Counted from the first letter of the stretch, positions 1-6,223 are shown. The stretch is DNA of 9,927 bases from Nitrososphaerota archaeon (GCA_005877345.1 VBPR01000152.1:1-9927); one strand, 5' to 3'. The notes: a model not told the origin generated them from the sequence alone. Numbers and translations are program-made.

Positions 1-186
1 TTTCGTATGATGTTTTTCAACAGATTCTTTATCTGGTGCATCGAGTAGGCAGAAACAAACATCAGCATCTTTGTTGTAGAAAAGATTAACGTGACTAACA
101 CCAAATTCATCTCTAGGAAGTGAACATAACTCTTTCAAATGCTGTTCAGCAAATGGAACTTTGTGAACATCTAAAAATACCGGCAC
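1..186 (-). CDS. DUF4242-like small protein, partial (C-terminus beyond window)
   Basis: Reading the minus strand from 186 down to 1 gives 62 open codons beginning with GTG (VPVFLDVHKVPFAEQHL...), running off the left edge, so only the N-terminal part is present. The opening beta strand followed by an amphipathic helix, then a second strand (FGVSHVNLFYN) and a cysteine-containing strand (DVCFCLLDAP), matches my memory of the DUF4242 family: small ferredoxin-like-fold proteins, some described as nickel-binding, common in Thaumarchaeota. An in-frame TGA lies immediately before the GTG, so no longer N-terminus is possible and GTG is the start. A TATA-like box is placed about 24 bases upstream, which suggests a leaderless transcript. 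It is divergent from the receptor-like gene at 333. Its physiological role is not evident from the sequence. Confidence 0.65.
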   Translation of the reverse strand, partial: MPVFLDVHKVPFAEQHLKELCSLPRDEFGVSHVNLFYNKDADVCFCLLDAPDKESVEKHHTK

Positions 187-205
187 AAATCAAAATATTT
201 TCCTC

Positions 206-214
206 TATTATAAA
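206..214 (-). promoter_or_regulatory. TATA-like box for the DUF4242-like gene
   Basis: On the minus strand the sequence reads TTTATAATA, centred about 24 bases before the GTG start at 186. This is the spacing expected for an archaeal TBP site of a leaderless or nearly leaderless mRNA. Confidence 0.5.
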
Positions 215-294
215 TTGATTGCCATTCGTATTAAATCAAACAAGTACAAACTCAAACGCTAATTGAAATTTTGTAAGGTAGAGTTCCCTACATA

Positions 295-306
295 TCTTTT
301 ATATCA
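295..306 (+). promoter_or_regulatory. Possible TATA-like box for the gene at 333
   Basis: TCTTTTATATCA is centred about 32 bases before the TTG start at 333. The spacing is slightly long for leaderless transcription and implies a leader of only a few bases. The region is AT-rich, so confidence is modest. Confidence 0.35.
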
Positions 307-332
307 TAATCAATTCTGTAAATACATGTTAA

Positions 333-1376
333 TTGTCACGTAATCGTTCTGCTGATAATGAGATTAATGTAGTGTCTAACTCGATTACCGATATCACATT
401 CCAAGCAATATCTAAGGCGACAACAGGCATTGACTGCTATCTTACTAATGATTTTTCTGGCGTTATTGATCCTGAAAAGTTATCACCCAAATTACTTGAT
501 CTCAAACATAAAGGATTGAAATTAAGAATGATCTCAGACATAAGTATGAAGGATTCCCCAATCTATAGAGGTTTTGTAAACTATTTTGATATAAGACATA
601 TAGATCAAATTGCATGTAATATTATACTTATCGATAGAACAGATTTTATGACGTTTCTCACTAATGTAAACAATAAGACAAGGTTACTAGCTGTATCTGA
701 TAAGTCGTTTGTTTTAGCGCAACAGTTTTTATTTGATTCGTTGTGGAGTATTGCGTTACCTTTCAAAGAGAAAATTAAAGAAATTGAATATGGTCGTGGA
801 AAATCATTTACAAAAAATATCTCGAAATCTTTAGAGATACTTAGTATCATTAGAACATCAATTACATCGTCAATAGATGAGATTCTGGTTCTTTTCTCAG
901 AGTATGAAGTTTTGATTCATTCAAAGAAACTAGGAATACTGAACTTATTACAAAAAGCTACAAGGAGCGGTATAAAAGTCAGGGTAATAGCATATTGTGA
1001 AAATAATAATATTAAAGACGAATTAAAAGCCATGTTTATTGAGAATTTTCCTGATATCTCTGTTCAGTATTTACAAAAATCGTTACAAACAAAAATGACA
1101 ACAATGATATTTGATAGAAGGGCATTTCTTGACATTTCTACGGAAGCCAATTTTAATGAAAATCTTGAAGGTATAATGGGATCTTGCGTCTATTCGAATA
1201 ATGAAATAAAGCTCAGCTCCCTAATATCCATCTTTGAATTTTTGTGGATTCAATCGGATATTGATAATCAAAAGGTAATTAAGCAGGCATATTTCAAACT
1301 TTTTAAAGGGTTTAATCTTCGAGATGAAACTTACAAAAGGGACTGGACTTTTAAAACTAACAAGCAGGAGAAGTAA
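333..1376 (+). CDS. Stand-alone tandem sensor-like protein (receptor half of thaumarchaeal histidine kinases, no kinase)
   Basis: A soluble 347-aa protein with no visible signal peptide or membrane helix. Two related alpha/beta units follow each other: residues ~15-145 (ending in QQFLFDSLWSIALP) and ~165-308 (IDEILVLFS, then SGIKVRVIAY, QTKMTTMIFDRR, and ISIFEFLWIQSD). The motifs 'GLKLRMISDI' and 'GIKVRVIAYC', each following a helix, and the repeated closing 'F.F.LW' strongly resemble the phospholipase-D-like N-terminal region that I associate with sensor histidine kinases and TrmB-like regulators of Nitrososphaera-type archaea. No H-box, ATP-binding (N/G boxes), receiver or HTH region is present; only a short basic tail (~310-347) follows. 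The start is TTG, since the nearby ATG at 326 is out of frame. It may be a stand-alone ligand-sensing partner or a kinase that has lost its catalytic half. The ligand is unknown. Confidence 0.6.
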   Translation: MSRNRSADNEINVVSNSITDITFQAISKATTGIDCYLTNDFSGVIDPEKLSPKLLDLKHKGLKLRMISDISMKDSPIYRGFVNYFDIRHIDQIACNIILIDRTDFMTFLTNVNNKTRLLAVSDKSFVLAQQFLFDSLWSIALPFKEKIKEIEYGRGKSFTKNISKSLEILSIIRTSITSSIDEILVLFSEYEVLIHSKKLGILNLLQKATRSGIKVRVIAYCENNNIKDELKAMFIENFPDISVQYLQKSLQTKMTTMIFDRRAFLDISTEANFNENLEGIMGSCVYSNNEIKLSSLISIFEFLWIQSDIDNQKVIKQAYFKLFKGFNLRDETYKRDWTFKTNKQEK

Positions 1377-1485
1377 ACCGATAGTAATAACTATTATCTA
1401 AACATCTAATTTATTAAAATTCAGTACTTGCATTTCTTATCTTTAATCAGAATATCAGTGTTGGAGCCAAAACAAAACTGAATCA

Positions 1486-1495
1486 ATAATAATAA
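1486..1495 (+). promoter_or_regulatory. Possible TATA-like box for the 97-aa gene
   Basis: An AT-only stretch (ATAATAATAA) is centred about 29 bases before the ATG at 1520, in the position of an archaeal TATA box. The 143-base gap before it (1377-1519) otherwise shows nothing clear beyond a weak ATAGT/ACTAT hairpin near 1381-1394 just after the preceding gene. Confidence 0.35.
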
Positions 1496-1519
1496 GTTTG
1501 TTGTAATTATAATAGTAAG

Positions 1520-1813
1520 ATGAGTGAATTTGCTTTCTTTCGCTTTAAAAGCGCAAACATGTTAACAGAAGACGAAGAACGGGATAAAGAGGAGATGATT
1601 AGTCTAACGGAGCAGGTTCTTGATTCAAAAGGCATAGAATGTGATGCTAGAATAGCAAAGATTTCCGAAGATCGATTAAGAGAAATACTTGAAGAAGTGA
1701 GAAAGCTACGAAGGAAAAGGAAAAAGAATAACGTGATATCAGATGTTGGTAGTTCGAATCAAGAAGATACAGATATTCAAACTGATAATAAGGAGGCTCC
1801 GTACGTTAGCTAG
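1520..1813 (+). CDS. Small charged, basic protein of unknown function
   Basis: I do not recognise this 97-aa protein. Residues 16-70 are strongly helical and charged (TEDEERDKEEM..., then DRLREILEEVRKLRRKRKKN) and could form a short coiled coil. The basic run RKLRRKRKKN at 61-70 could contact nucleic acid or acidic lipid. The last ~27 residues are polar and probably disordered. There is one cysteine (C41) and no membrane segment or catalytic motif. An ATG start with an AT-rich box about 29 bases upstream suits a leaderless transcript. The next gene begins 14 bases after its stop on the same strand, so the two are probably co-transcribed and may work together with the membrane protein. The reading frame is credible for its length and its coherent charge pattern, but the function is open. 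Confidence 0.6.
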   Translation: MSEFAFFRFKSANMLTEDEERDKEEMISLTEQVLDSKGIECDARIAKISEDRLREILEEVRKLRRKRKKNNVISDVGSSNQEDTDIQTDNKEAPYVS

Positions 1814-1827
1814 ATAGTGATTTAGAT

Positions 1828-2166
1828 ATGGTTATGGATAACCTCACAAATCGTTGGCTTGCTACCCTAGGTATAGGGGCATTGATTTTTGGACTGGCTT
1901 TGATTGTTTTACGAGTTCCTGTTCGGACTATGATGATATTCTTTGCAATTGGAATACCCGTGGTTTTTTTGTGGCTATATGCTGATGAAAGAGACCGGAA
2001 ACAAAAGAAGGAAATTGAAGAGTTAAGCAAAATACAACAGCAACCTTGTATCTGCTCTGTTTGTAAGCATGAACAAGCAGAAGTATGTATAGATCAAAAG
2101 TGTCCTTGTTGTATTATCTTGAAAGGCGATAGCATAATAGGACATTCTATCAACCCACTTCAATAG
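1828..2166 (+). CDS. Small two-helix membrane protein with a seven-cysteine, probably metal-binding tail
   Basis: The 112-aa product has two hydrophobic segments (about residues 11-29, LATLGIGALIFGLALIVL, and 34-51), joined by a short PVR turn. A charged helical linker follows (DERDRKQKKEIEELSK, 53-68), then a C-terminal tail with cysteines at 74, 76, 79, 87, 92, 94 and 95 plus H81 and H106 (pattern CxCxxC-x7-C-x4-CxCC). By the positive-inside rule and the linker charge, both ends are probably cytoplasmic, putting the cysteine cluster inside the cell. The spacing suggests bound zinc, possibly two ions, or less likely an iron-sulphur or copper site. I believe similar 'CKH...CxxxxCxCC...GHS.NPLQ' tails occur in other thaumarchaeal small proteins, but cannot confirm it. 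It follows the 97-aa gene by 14 bases. ATG codons at 1828 and 1834 are both possible starts; a TAG at 1807 bars anything longer. Confidence 0.65.
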   Translation: MVMDNLTNRWLATLGIGALIFGLALIVLRVPVRTMMIFFAIGIPVVFLWLYADERDRKQKKEIEELSKIQQQPCICSVCKHEQAEVCIDQKCPCCIILKGDSIIGHSINPLQ

Positions 2167-2321
2167 CGGAAAATAGTAAGCAGCCTCCTGAACTAAGGTG
2201 GAAAAGAATTTTACTACTGGAATGCTACTATTGAACAATATATATATTCTATAGTATCGTTATCTGACCAATCTGAAAAAAAGTTTTGAAATTGATAACA
2301 CTAGTCTTTAACTTAGTAATC

Positions 2322-2362
2322 ATTTGAATTCATTGTATTTGTATATTTGTATAAATTCAAAT
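2322..2362. repeat. 9-base perfect inverted repeat around a TTGTAT-rich loop
   Basis: ATTTGAATT (2322-2330) is the exact reverse complement of AATTCAAAT (2354-2362), separated by 23 bases containing three TTGTAT copies. A run of seven A's follows at 2364-2370; on the minus strand this would be a T run preceding the hairpin, so it does not look like a terminator. It may be a protein-binding site or chance in AT-rich DNA. Confidence 0.4.
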
Positions 2363-2370
2363 CAAAAAAA

Positions 2371-2437
2371 GCCAAGGAATTAATCACTAATCACCAGACT
2401 CAATTTCAGGGCTATCATTTTCATAAAATTTCTTGGC
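2371..2437. repeat. 11-base inverted repeat with one G-T wobble
   Basis: GCCAAGGAATT (2371-2381) can pair with AATTTCTTGGC (2427-2437) over 11 positions with a single G-T wobble and a 45-base loop. It overlaps a smaller CTTGG/CCAAG hairpin at 2432-2445, so two alternative folds are possible if the region is transcribed. Confidence 0.4.
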
Positions 2438-2564
2438 AATCCAAGTCTATCGATGTCGAATTGCATTTGGAACTCGCCTGACTAATTAATTTAATAATTA
2501 AAAATTTTTAGCAATACATAACCTGAATCAATTTGTCATTAAAATTTCAAAATTATATCTTACG

Positions 2565-2594
2565 TTTACATCAACAACATTTACTTCAACAACA
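2565..2594. repeat. Tandem 15-base duplication upstream of the KAP NTPase gene
   Basis: TTTACATCAACAACA (2565-2579) is followed directly by TTTACTTCAACAACA (2580-2594), differing at one base. It ends about six bases before the TATA-like box and so sits where TFB recognition or an activator would bind. Confidence 0.6.
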
Positions 2595-2599
2595 AATAC

Positions 2600-2610
2600 T
2601 TAAAAATAAA
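2600..2610 (+). promoter_or_regulatory. TATA-like box for the KAP-pentapeptide gene
   Basis: TTAAAAATAAA is centred about 24 bases before the GTG at 2629 and 30 before the alternative TTG at 2635. Either start would give a leaderless or very short-leader mRNA. No Shine-Dalgarno sequence is present. Confidence 0.45.
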
Positions 2611-2628
2611 TTAAGTTTAAAGTAAGAT

Positions 2629-4782
2629 GTGATATTGTCGAGAGAAGATGATCTGTTTCAAAGGGGATTAATCTTAACAGATGACATAGCGATTGATCCA
2701 ATTCTTGATTTCAACTTATATCGTAATGCTATAGTCAACATCGTAAAAACCTCTTCTCCAAAATTTACTATTGGAATATTTGGCGAGTGGGGAGCTGGAA
2801 AGACCACTTTAATAAATTCTGTTGATAACGCCCTTCAAACTGATAAGAGTTTGATCAGAGTAAGGCTCGAAGCATGGCGGTATAAATGGGAACAATTTCC
2901 AATAGCATCATTATTGAAAAATATAGCATACGCGTTACCGGCTGAGAAACAATTCGAAGATTTAAAAAAGAAGTTAGAAACAAGCGCTATAAATTTTCTT
3001 AAAAATACTTCTGACATTCTTACATCTATAATATCAAAGTATGCATCAGAAGAGTATGAAATTTCACAAGAAATGTTTGATACTTTTAAGAAGGAATTAA
3101 ATTCGAAAATTCAACTGATTGCAGAATTGGATAGGGACACTGTCTATTTTGATGGTTTTGAAGAAATCAAGAAGGAAATAAAGAATCTGCGTCTAGAAAA
3201 TCCTGCGTTCAGGATTATTGTATATGTTGATGATCTGGATAAATGTTCTCCAAAGAAAGCTCTTGAACTATTAGAAATCATAAGAGTATTTCAAGATGTT
3301 GAGGGTTTTATTTATATTATTGGAATAAGTCACGACATCTTAATCAAGCTAAGGAACGTTGAAATTAATCAAAAAAATAACGAAGGAGAAGATTACATAA
3401 AGAATTTGATTCAAGTACCTATAGCTTTACCTAAATGGAGTAATCAGGATATTGTAAAATTGGTGAGGGATTTTATAAAAAAAGGTATGATTAATGATAA
3501 ATTAAAAGACGTTATAGATAAGAATATAGAATTAATTTCTGTGGCAATAGATAACAATCCAAGAGAAATCAAAAGATTCTTGAACAACTTTATTGTAGCA
3601 CATGAAATTTTTTCTGGTAAGAAAAGTTTTGAGAAAAAAGAATTGATTTTTTCTGGTAAGAAAAGTTTTGATGCAAGGGAACTGTTAGTAATACAAGCGA
3701 TCCATTTACGATGGAAGAAATTTTATAATACATTAGTAAAATCAGATCAATCTTTCTTTAAGGGTTTAGATAAATATCTCAAGATGGATAACGAAACACG
3801 TTTCAAGAGTCTGGATTTGTACGAAGGAAAAAAAGATGACGATGATATGAAGGTATGGAAAGTTCTACGTGATTTTAAAACAGATTCGGATTTATGGAAT
3901 TTTTTGGTAAAAAATTCAGATACTATAAGGAACATACGGGATTGGAGTTTGTATAGACTTGCTATAGAAGCTGTTGTTGAGCCAACTGCCTTACATAGAA
4001 AAACCATAAATTATGAAGCAGTAAGATTACTACAAAGTGGAAAGATCAATGAATTCAATGATAAGAGGGCGATCGAATTTAAGATCTTATCTCTGAGGGA
4101 TGCGGATTTGAGGGATGCGGATTTGAGGGATGCGGATTTGAGGGATGCGGATTTGAGGGATGCGGATTTGAGGGATGCGGATTTGAGGGATGCGGATTTG
4201 AGGGATGCGGATTTGAGGGATGCGGATTTGAGTAGGACCGACCTTGAAGGTGCGGATTTAATGGGTGCTAATTTAAGTGGTGCGGATTTAATGGGTGCTA
4301 ATTTAAGTGGTGCTCGACTTGTCGGCACCAATCTTGGTGGTGTTGACCTTGCTGATGCGCGTCTTTGGGGGGCCAATTTAGTAAGCACTCGTCTTTGGGG
4401 GGCTAATCTAAGAGATGCTCATTTAGTGGGTGCTAAGCTGCTAGGCGCTAACCTTGGTGGAGCTAGACTTGAAGGCGCTAACCTTGGTGGAGCTAGGCTG
4501 GCAGGGGTCGATCTTGGTGGTGCTGATCTTAAGCATACTGTACTAACAAACTCTATTATAATAAATCCTAATTATGAATCGTTAAGCATCGATTCAAGTA
4601 CAGAATTCAATAATGCCACCATTGATGATCCTCAATTCATTGACTATATAACGCAATATACAAGAAATGTGCCTCAAAAGATAAAGGATAAGAAGAAACT
4701 GAGAAGAGAACTGGCTAAAAAAGGTGTTAATGAAGAAATTATAGAGGATCTTTTAACCATTTCAAAACTTCCTGAAGAATGA
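2629..4782 (+). CDS. KAP-family P-loop NTPase fused to a 30-unit pentapeptide-repeat domain
   Basis: This 717-aa protein opens with a KAP NTPase: Walker A GEWGAGKTT at 52-60, the early 'RLEAWRYKWEQFP' motif at 79-91, Walker B with the acidic cap IIVYVDDLDKC at 196-206, and 'NNPREIKRFLNNF' at 309-321. Most KAP proteins carry membrane helices between Walker A and B; here that stretch (60-195) is charged and helical with no obvious membrane segment, so the enzyme is probably soluble. Residues 328-348 contain a duplicated FSGKKSF. Residues 489-638 are 30 continuous pentapeptides (A[D/N/R]LxG type), predicted to form a right-handed quadrilateral beta-helix of about 7.5 turns; a short helical tail follows. 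KAP relatives include F-plasmid PifA (phage exclusion), QatA and Kidins220. An ATP-driven switch with a beta-helix sensor or effector is plausible. The start is GTG, or TTG six bases on. It is a single gene with its own promoter. Confidence 0.85.
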   Translation: MILSREDDLFQRGLILTDDIAIDPILDFNLYRNAIVNIVKTSSPKFTIGIFGEWGAGKTTLINSVDNALQTDKSLIRVRLEAWRYKWEQFPIASLLKNIAYALPAEKQFEDLKKKLETSAINFLKNTSDILTSIISKYASEEYEISQEMFDTFKKELNSKIQLIAELDRDTVYFDGFEEIKKEIKNLRLENPAFRIIVYVDDLDKCSPKKALELLEIIRVFQDVEGFIYIIGISHDILIKLRNVEINQKNNEGEDYIKNLIQVPIALPKWSNQDIVKLVRDFIKKGMINDKLKDVIDKNIELISVAIDNNPREIKRFLNNFIVAHEIFSGKKSFEKKELIFSGKKSFDARELLVIQAIHLRWKKFYNTLVKSDQSFFKGLDKYLKMDNETRFKSLDLYEGKKDDDDMKVWKVLRDFKTDSDLWNFLVKNSDTIRNIRDWSLYRLAIEAVVEPTALHRKTINYEAVRLLQSGKINEFNDKRAIEFKILSLRDADLRDADLRDADLRDADLRDADLRDADLRDADLRDADLRDADLSRTDLEGADLMGANLSGADLMGANLSGARLVGTNLGGVDLADARLWGANLVSTRLWGANLRDAHLVGAKLLGANLGGARLEGANLGGARLAGVDLGGADLKHTVLTNSIIINPNYESLSIDSSTEFNNATIDDPQFIDYITQYTRNVPQKIKDKKKLRRELAKKGVNEEIIEDLLTISKLPEE
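3608..3671. repeat. 25-base direct repeat with a 39-base period inside the KAP gene
   Basis: Bases 3608-3632 are repeated exactly at 3647-3671. The 39-base period keeps the reading frame and inserts 13 residues, giving FSGKKSF twice (328-334 and 341-347). Exact identity over 25 bases points to a fairly recent in-frame duplication. Confidence 0.85.
4093..4227. repeat. Nine tandem 15-base units encoding LRDAD
   Basis: Nine head-to-tail copies of a 15-base unit (TTGAGGGATGCGGAT) run without interruption; the first begins CTG in place of TTG and the other eight are identical. Each encodes Leu-Arg-Asp-Ala-Asp, residues 489-533 of the KAP protein. The unit length is a multiple of three, so gain or loss of copies changes the length of the beta-helix without a frameshift. 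Confidence 0.95.
4249..4496. repeat. Diverged 30-base tandem repeats in the pentapeptide domain
   Basis: Beyond the perfect array, the pentapeptide region shows 30-base periodicity (two pentapeptides): bases 4249-4278 are repeated exactly at 4279-4308, and 4444-4466 at 4474-4496 (23 bases identical). A CGTCTTTGGGGGGC motif also recurs 30 bases apart in the 4360-4400 stretch. The domain appears to have grown by repeated duplication of one or two units. Confidence 0.85.
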
Positions 4783-4795
4783 AAATGAGGGTAAT

Positions 4796-4811
4796 AACTG
4801 AACTCAGTTTT
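4796..4811 (+). terminator. Possible terminator hairpin after the KAP gene
   Basis: AACTG-AACT-CAGTT forms a five-pair hairpin 13 bases after the stop codon, and the downstream arm ends in a run of four T's. It is weak, but well placed between two convergent genes (gap 4783-4872). Confidence 0.3.
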
Positions 4812-4872
4812 AGTAATTGATCTTTATTATCATCAAATATCCAAAGCAGCTTCGCTAAACATTGTCGAGACT

Positions 4873-5484
4873 CTAATTCTTGTATGTGTAAAATGAATTT
4901 AACATTTTATCGATAGTGGGAAGATATTTTGAAAACCTCTCGTTATCTGATTTGTAGGTGATTAAAAAGGCCTTGGTGTCCTCCTTAAACCAGATCTGCA
5001 TTGCCTTTCGCAGATTTTGAGTATCGTCAGTCGCCGTAAAGATAATCATATGTGCCGGATGTCCTAGAAATGTACTTTCGATAGATTCCAGTATTTGAAT
5101 GTCGGGATACAAATTCTTGAGGGTACTAAGTTGCGTCTGTGTGATTGAAGTCAATGTAGTATTTGACCCTATAACCATAATACGCACCTCTGCCGGATTC
5201 GTATCTGAATTACTTTCTCTGGGAGCAAGAAACGTAACTGATTTGTCAATATGTTGAGATCTCTCCCAATCAGGAGGATATTTCATGCCAAATCCAGTAA
5301 TAAGATCATCATAAGTTAAAAATTCTGATTCTGAAGTAATAGGAATTATCGGATTCGCATGGATTGAACCAAACGCTGAGTTGTATTGAACATGATCTAT
5401 TACCTGAAAAATTGCAAAAACTGTAAGAATTGATAATGCAATTAATATACTGGTTAGATTTATTTTATCGAATAATGATGCCAT
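4873..5484 (-). CDS. Membrane-anchored extracytoplasmic PsbP-like protein
   Basis: The 203-aa product has an N-terminal hydrophobic segment (about 9-29, LTSILIALSILTVFAIFQVI) after a short charged start, acting as an uncleaved anchor or signal, with the rest outside the cell. The soluble part resembles the PsbP/LpqN-type (DUF1795-related) fold common in thaumarchaeal secreted proteins: 'FLTYDDLITGFGMKYPPDWERS' (55-76), a strand KSVTFLAP, 'AEVRIMVIGSNTT', 'GHPAHMIIFTATD' (141-153) and the closing 'YLPTIDKMLNSF' (188-199). These proteins are widespread and probably bind a ligand or partner at the cell surface; no catalytic residues are evident. ATG at 5484 is the start; an AT-rich box (about 5515-5525) lies some 36 bases upstream. 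The adjacent 190-base gap (5485-5675) holds nothing else I can name. Confidence 0.65.
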   Translation of the reverse strand: MASLFDKINLTSILIALSILTVFAIFQVIDHVQYNSAFGSIHANPIIPITSESEFLTYDDLITGFGMKYPPDWERSQHIDKSVTFLAPRESNSDTNPAEVRIMVIGSNTTLTSITQTQLSTLKNLYPDIQILESIESTFLGHPAHMIIFTATDDTQNLRKAMQIWFKEDTKAFLITYKSDNERFSKYLPTIDKMLNSFYTYKN

Positions 5485-5514
5485 CTATTTTCCAGTATTG
5501 ATGATATGTATGGT

Positions 5515-5525
5515 ATTAAATATTC
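5515..5525 (-). promoter_or_regulatory. Possible TATA-like box for the PsbP-like gene
   Basis: On the minus strand GAATATTTAAT is centred about 36 bases before the ATG at 5484, implying a leader of roughly ten bases. The surroundings are AT-rich, so this is tentative. Confidence 0.3.
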
Positions 5526-5675
5526 TTAAGCTAGAATATGTGCCATTATTTGAATAATATAAAAGCATTGCAAAGCGGATCGGATAATATTGTTTCTAAA
5601 TTATAGTAAATTTGTATATGAATATCCTATATTATATGTAAATGTCCAGCATATTATTCCATTTTTAATGTTGGG

Positions 5676-6188
5676 TTATTTAGATTTAAGTCTCTTTACC
5701 AGTTCTATCCTGGCATTAATAAGATTAATTTGTTCTTCAAGTAACTTCTTATAGCCTTTCAATAGCTTTTCCTCATCAGCGTAATTTCTCTTTTTAATTT
5801 CCGTCATAGTATCTTCAAAACCTTTGGTAACATTTTCTACGTGACTTCCAAGAGCTTGGATATCCCGTGCATCCCTCTTTGCTCCTACTGTGAAAGTTTC
5901 TTCGGCCTTATCTCTGATTTCCTGCGCTTTCTTGCTGATGGAAAGAATCACATCTTTAAACGAAGCGGTAGCATCCCTTAGACTGTTGACAATCAAGTCG
6001 TAATCTTCAATCTTTACGTTGGTCTTAGATTTTCTAACTGTTTTTTCTCCTTTTATTGATTCAATATTATTGTCAGTTGTTGGAACTTCAGCATCGGATA
6101 CTTCATTTTGCGTGCCAGAATCTTTGTCTGTAGTCGATTCAGACAATTCGTCATCATTAGTTCCATTTCTTGCGACTTTCTTATTCAT
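5676..6188 (-). CDS. Acidic-disordered/coiled-coil protein of unknown function, divergent from alba
   Basis: I do not recognise a named family. Residues 1-57 of the 170-aa product are low-complexity and rich in D, E, S, T and N, ending in a basic patch (KGEKTVRKSKTNVK), so probably disordered. Residues 60-168 read as two or three long amphipathic helices (IVNSLRDATASFKDVILSISKKAQEIRDKAEETF, then HVENVTKGFEDTMTEIKKR, and EEKLLKGYKKLLEEQINLINARIELVKRLK), likely a helical bundle or coiled-coil oligomer. No cysteines, membrane helices or enzyme motifs are present. The start ATG at 6188 has a strong TATATA box about 29 bases upstream. It shares a 189-base divergent intergenic region with alba, which could mean shared regulation and perhaps a role in chromatin or cell organisation; that last point is inference only. 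Confidence 0.6.
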   Translation of the reverse strand: MNKKVARNGTNDDELSESTTDKDSGTQNEVSDAEVPTTDNNIESIKGEKTVRKSKTNVKIEDYDLIVNSLRDATASFKDVILSISKKAQEIRDKAEETFTVGAKRDARDIQALGSHVENVTKGFEDTMTEIKKRNYADEEKLLKGYKKLLEEQINLINARIELVKRLKSK

Positions 6189-6211
6189 AGATTACAAGTA
6201 CAATTGCAACC

Positions 6212-6223
6212 GGATATATAACC
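6212..6223 (-). promoter_or_regulatory. TATA box for the coiled-coil protein gene
   Basis: On the minus strand GGTTATATATCC is centred about 29 bases before the ATG at 6188. It is among the clearest TATA boxes in the window and supports this start. Confidence 0.6.

Larger units (their letters stand above)
2167..2628. other. 462-base AT-rich intergenic region with inverted repeats
   Basis: No convincing gene or RNA is visible here. The region holds a 9-base perfect inverted repeat (2322-2330 with 2354-2362), a TTGTAT-rich loop between its arms, an 11-base inverted repeat with one G-T pair (2371-2381 with 2427-2437), a small CTTGG-CAAT-CCAAG hairpin (2432-2445), a possible 28-codon minus-strand ORF (2380-2466), a long run of A and T near 2481-2511, and a 15-base tandem duplication directly before the promoter of the KAP gene. 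It may represent decayed sequence at the edge of an acquired gene or a regulatory upstream region. Confidence 0.5.

Noticed and set aside
605..850. 81-codon minus-strand ORF
   Set aside because: It lies wholly antisense to the sensor-like gene, with no family resemblance or promoter.
1381..1394. Small ATAGT/ACTAT hairpin after the sensor-like gene
   Set aside because: The five-pair AT-rich stem without a strong T run is too weak to call a terminator.
1790..1796. Perfect AAGGAGG Shine-Dalgarno-like sequence
   Set aside because: It lies within the 97-aa gene and 31 bases before the next ATG with a stop codon between, so it serves no visible start.
1806..2238. Two minus-strand ORFs of 71 and 74 codons opposite the cysteine-tail membrane protein
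   Set aside because: The plus-strand protein has membrane segments and a cysteine cluster with clear structure; the opposite frames are low-quality shadows.
4093..4227. CRISPR-like array
   Set aside because: The units are 15 bases and directly adjacent with no spacers, and they code in frame for pentapeptides.
4011..4388. 125-codon minus-strand ORF rich in LKSAS repeats
   Set aside because: It is the antisense reading of the 15-base array in the KAP gene; the repeats keep that frame open as a by-product.
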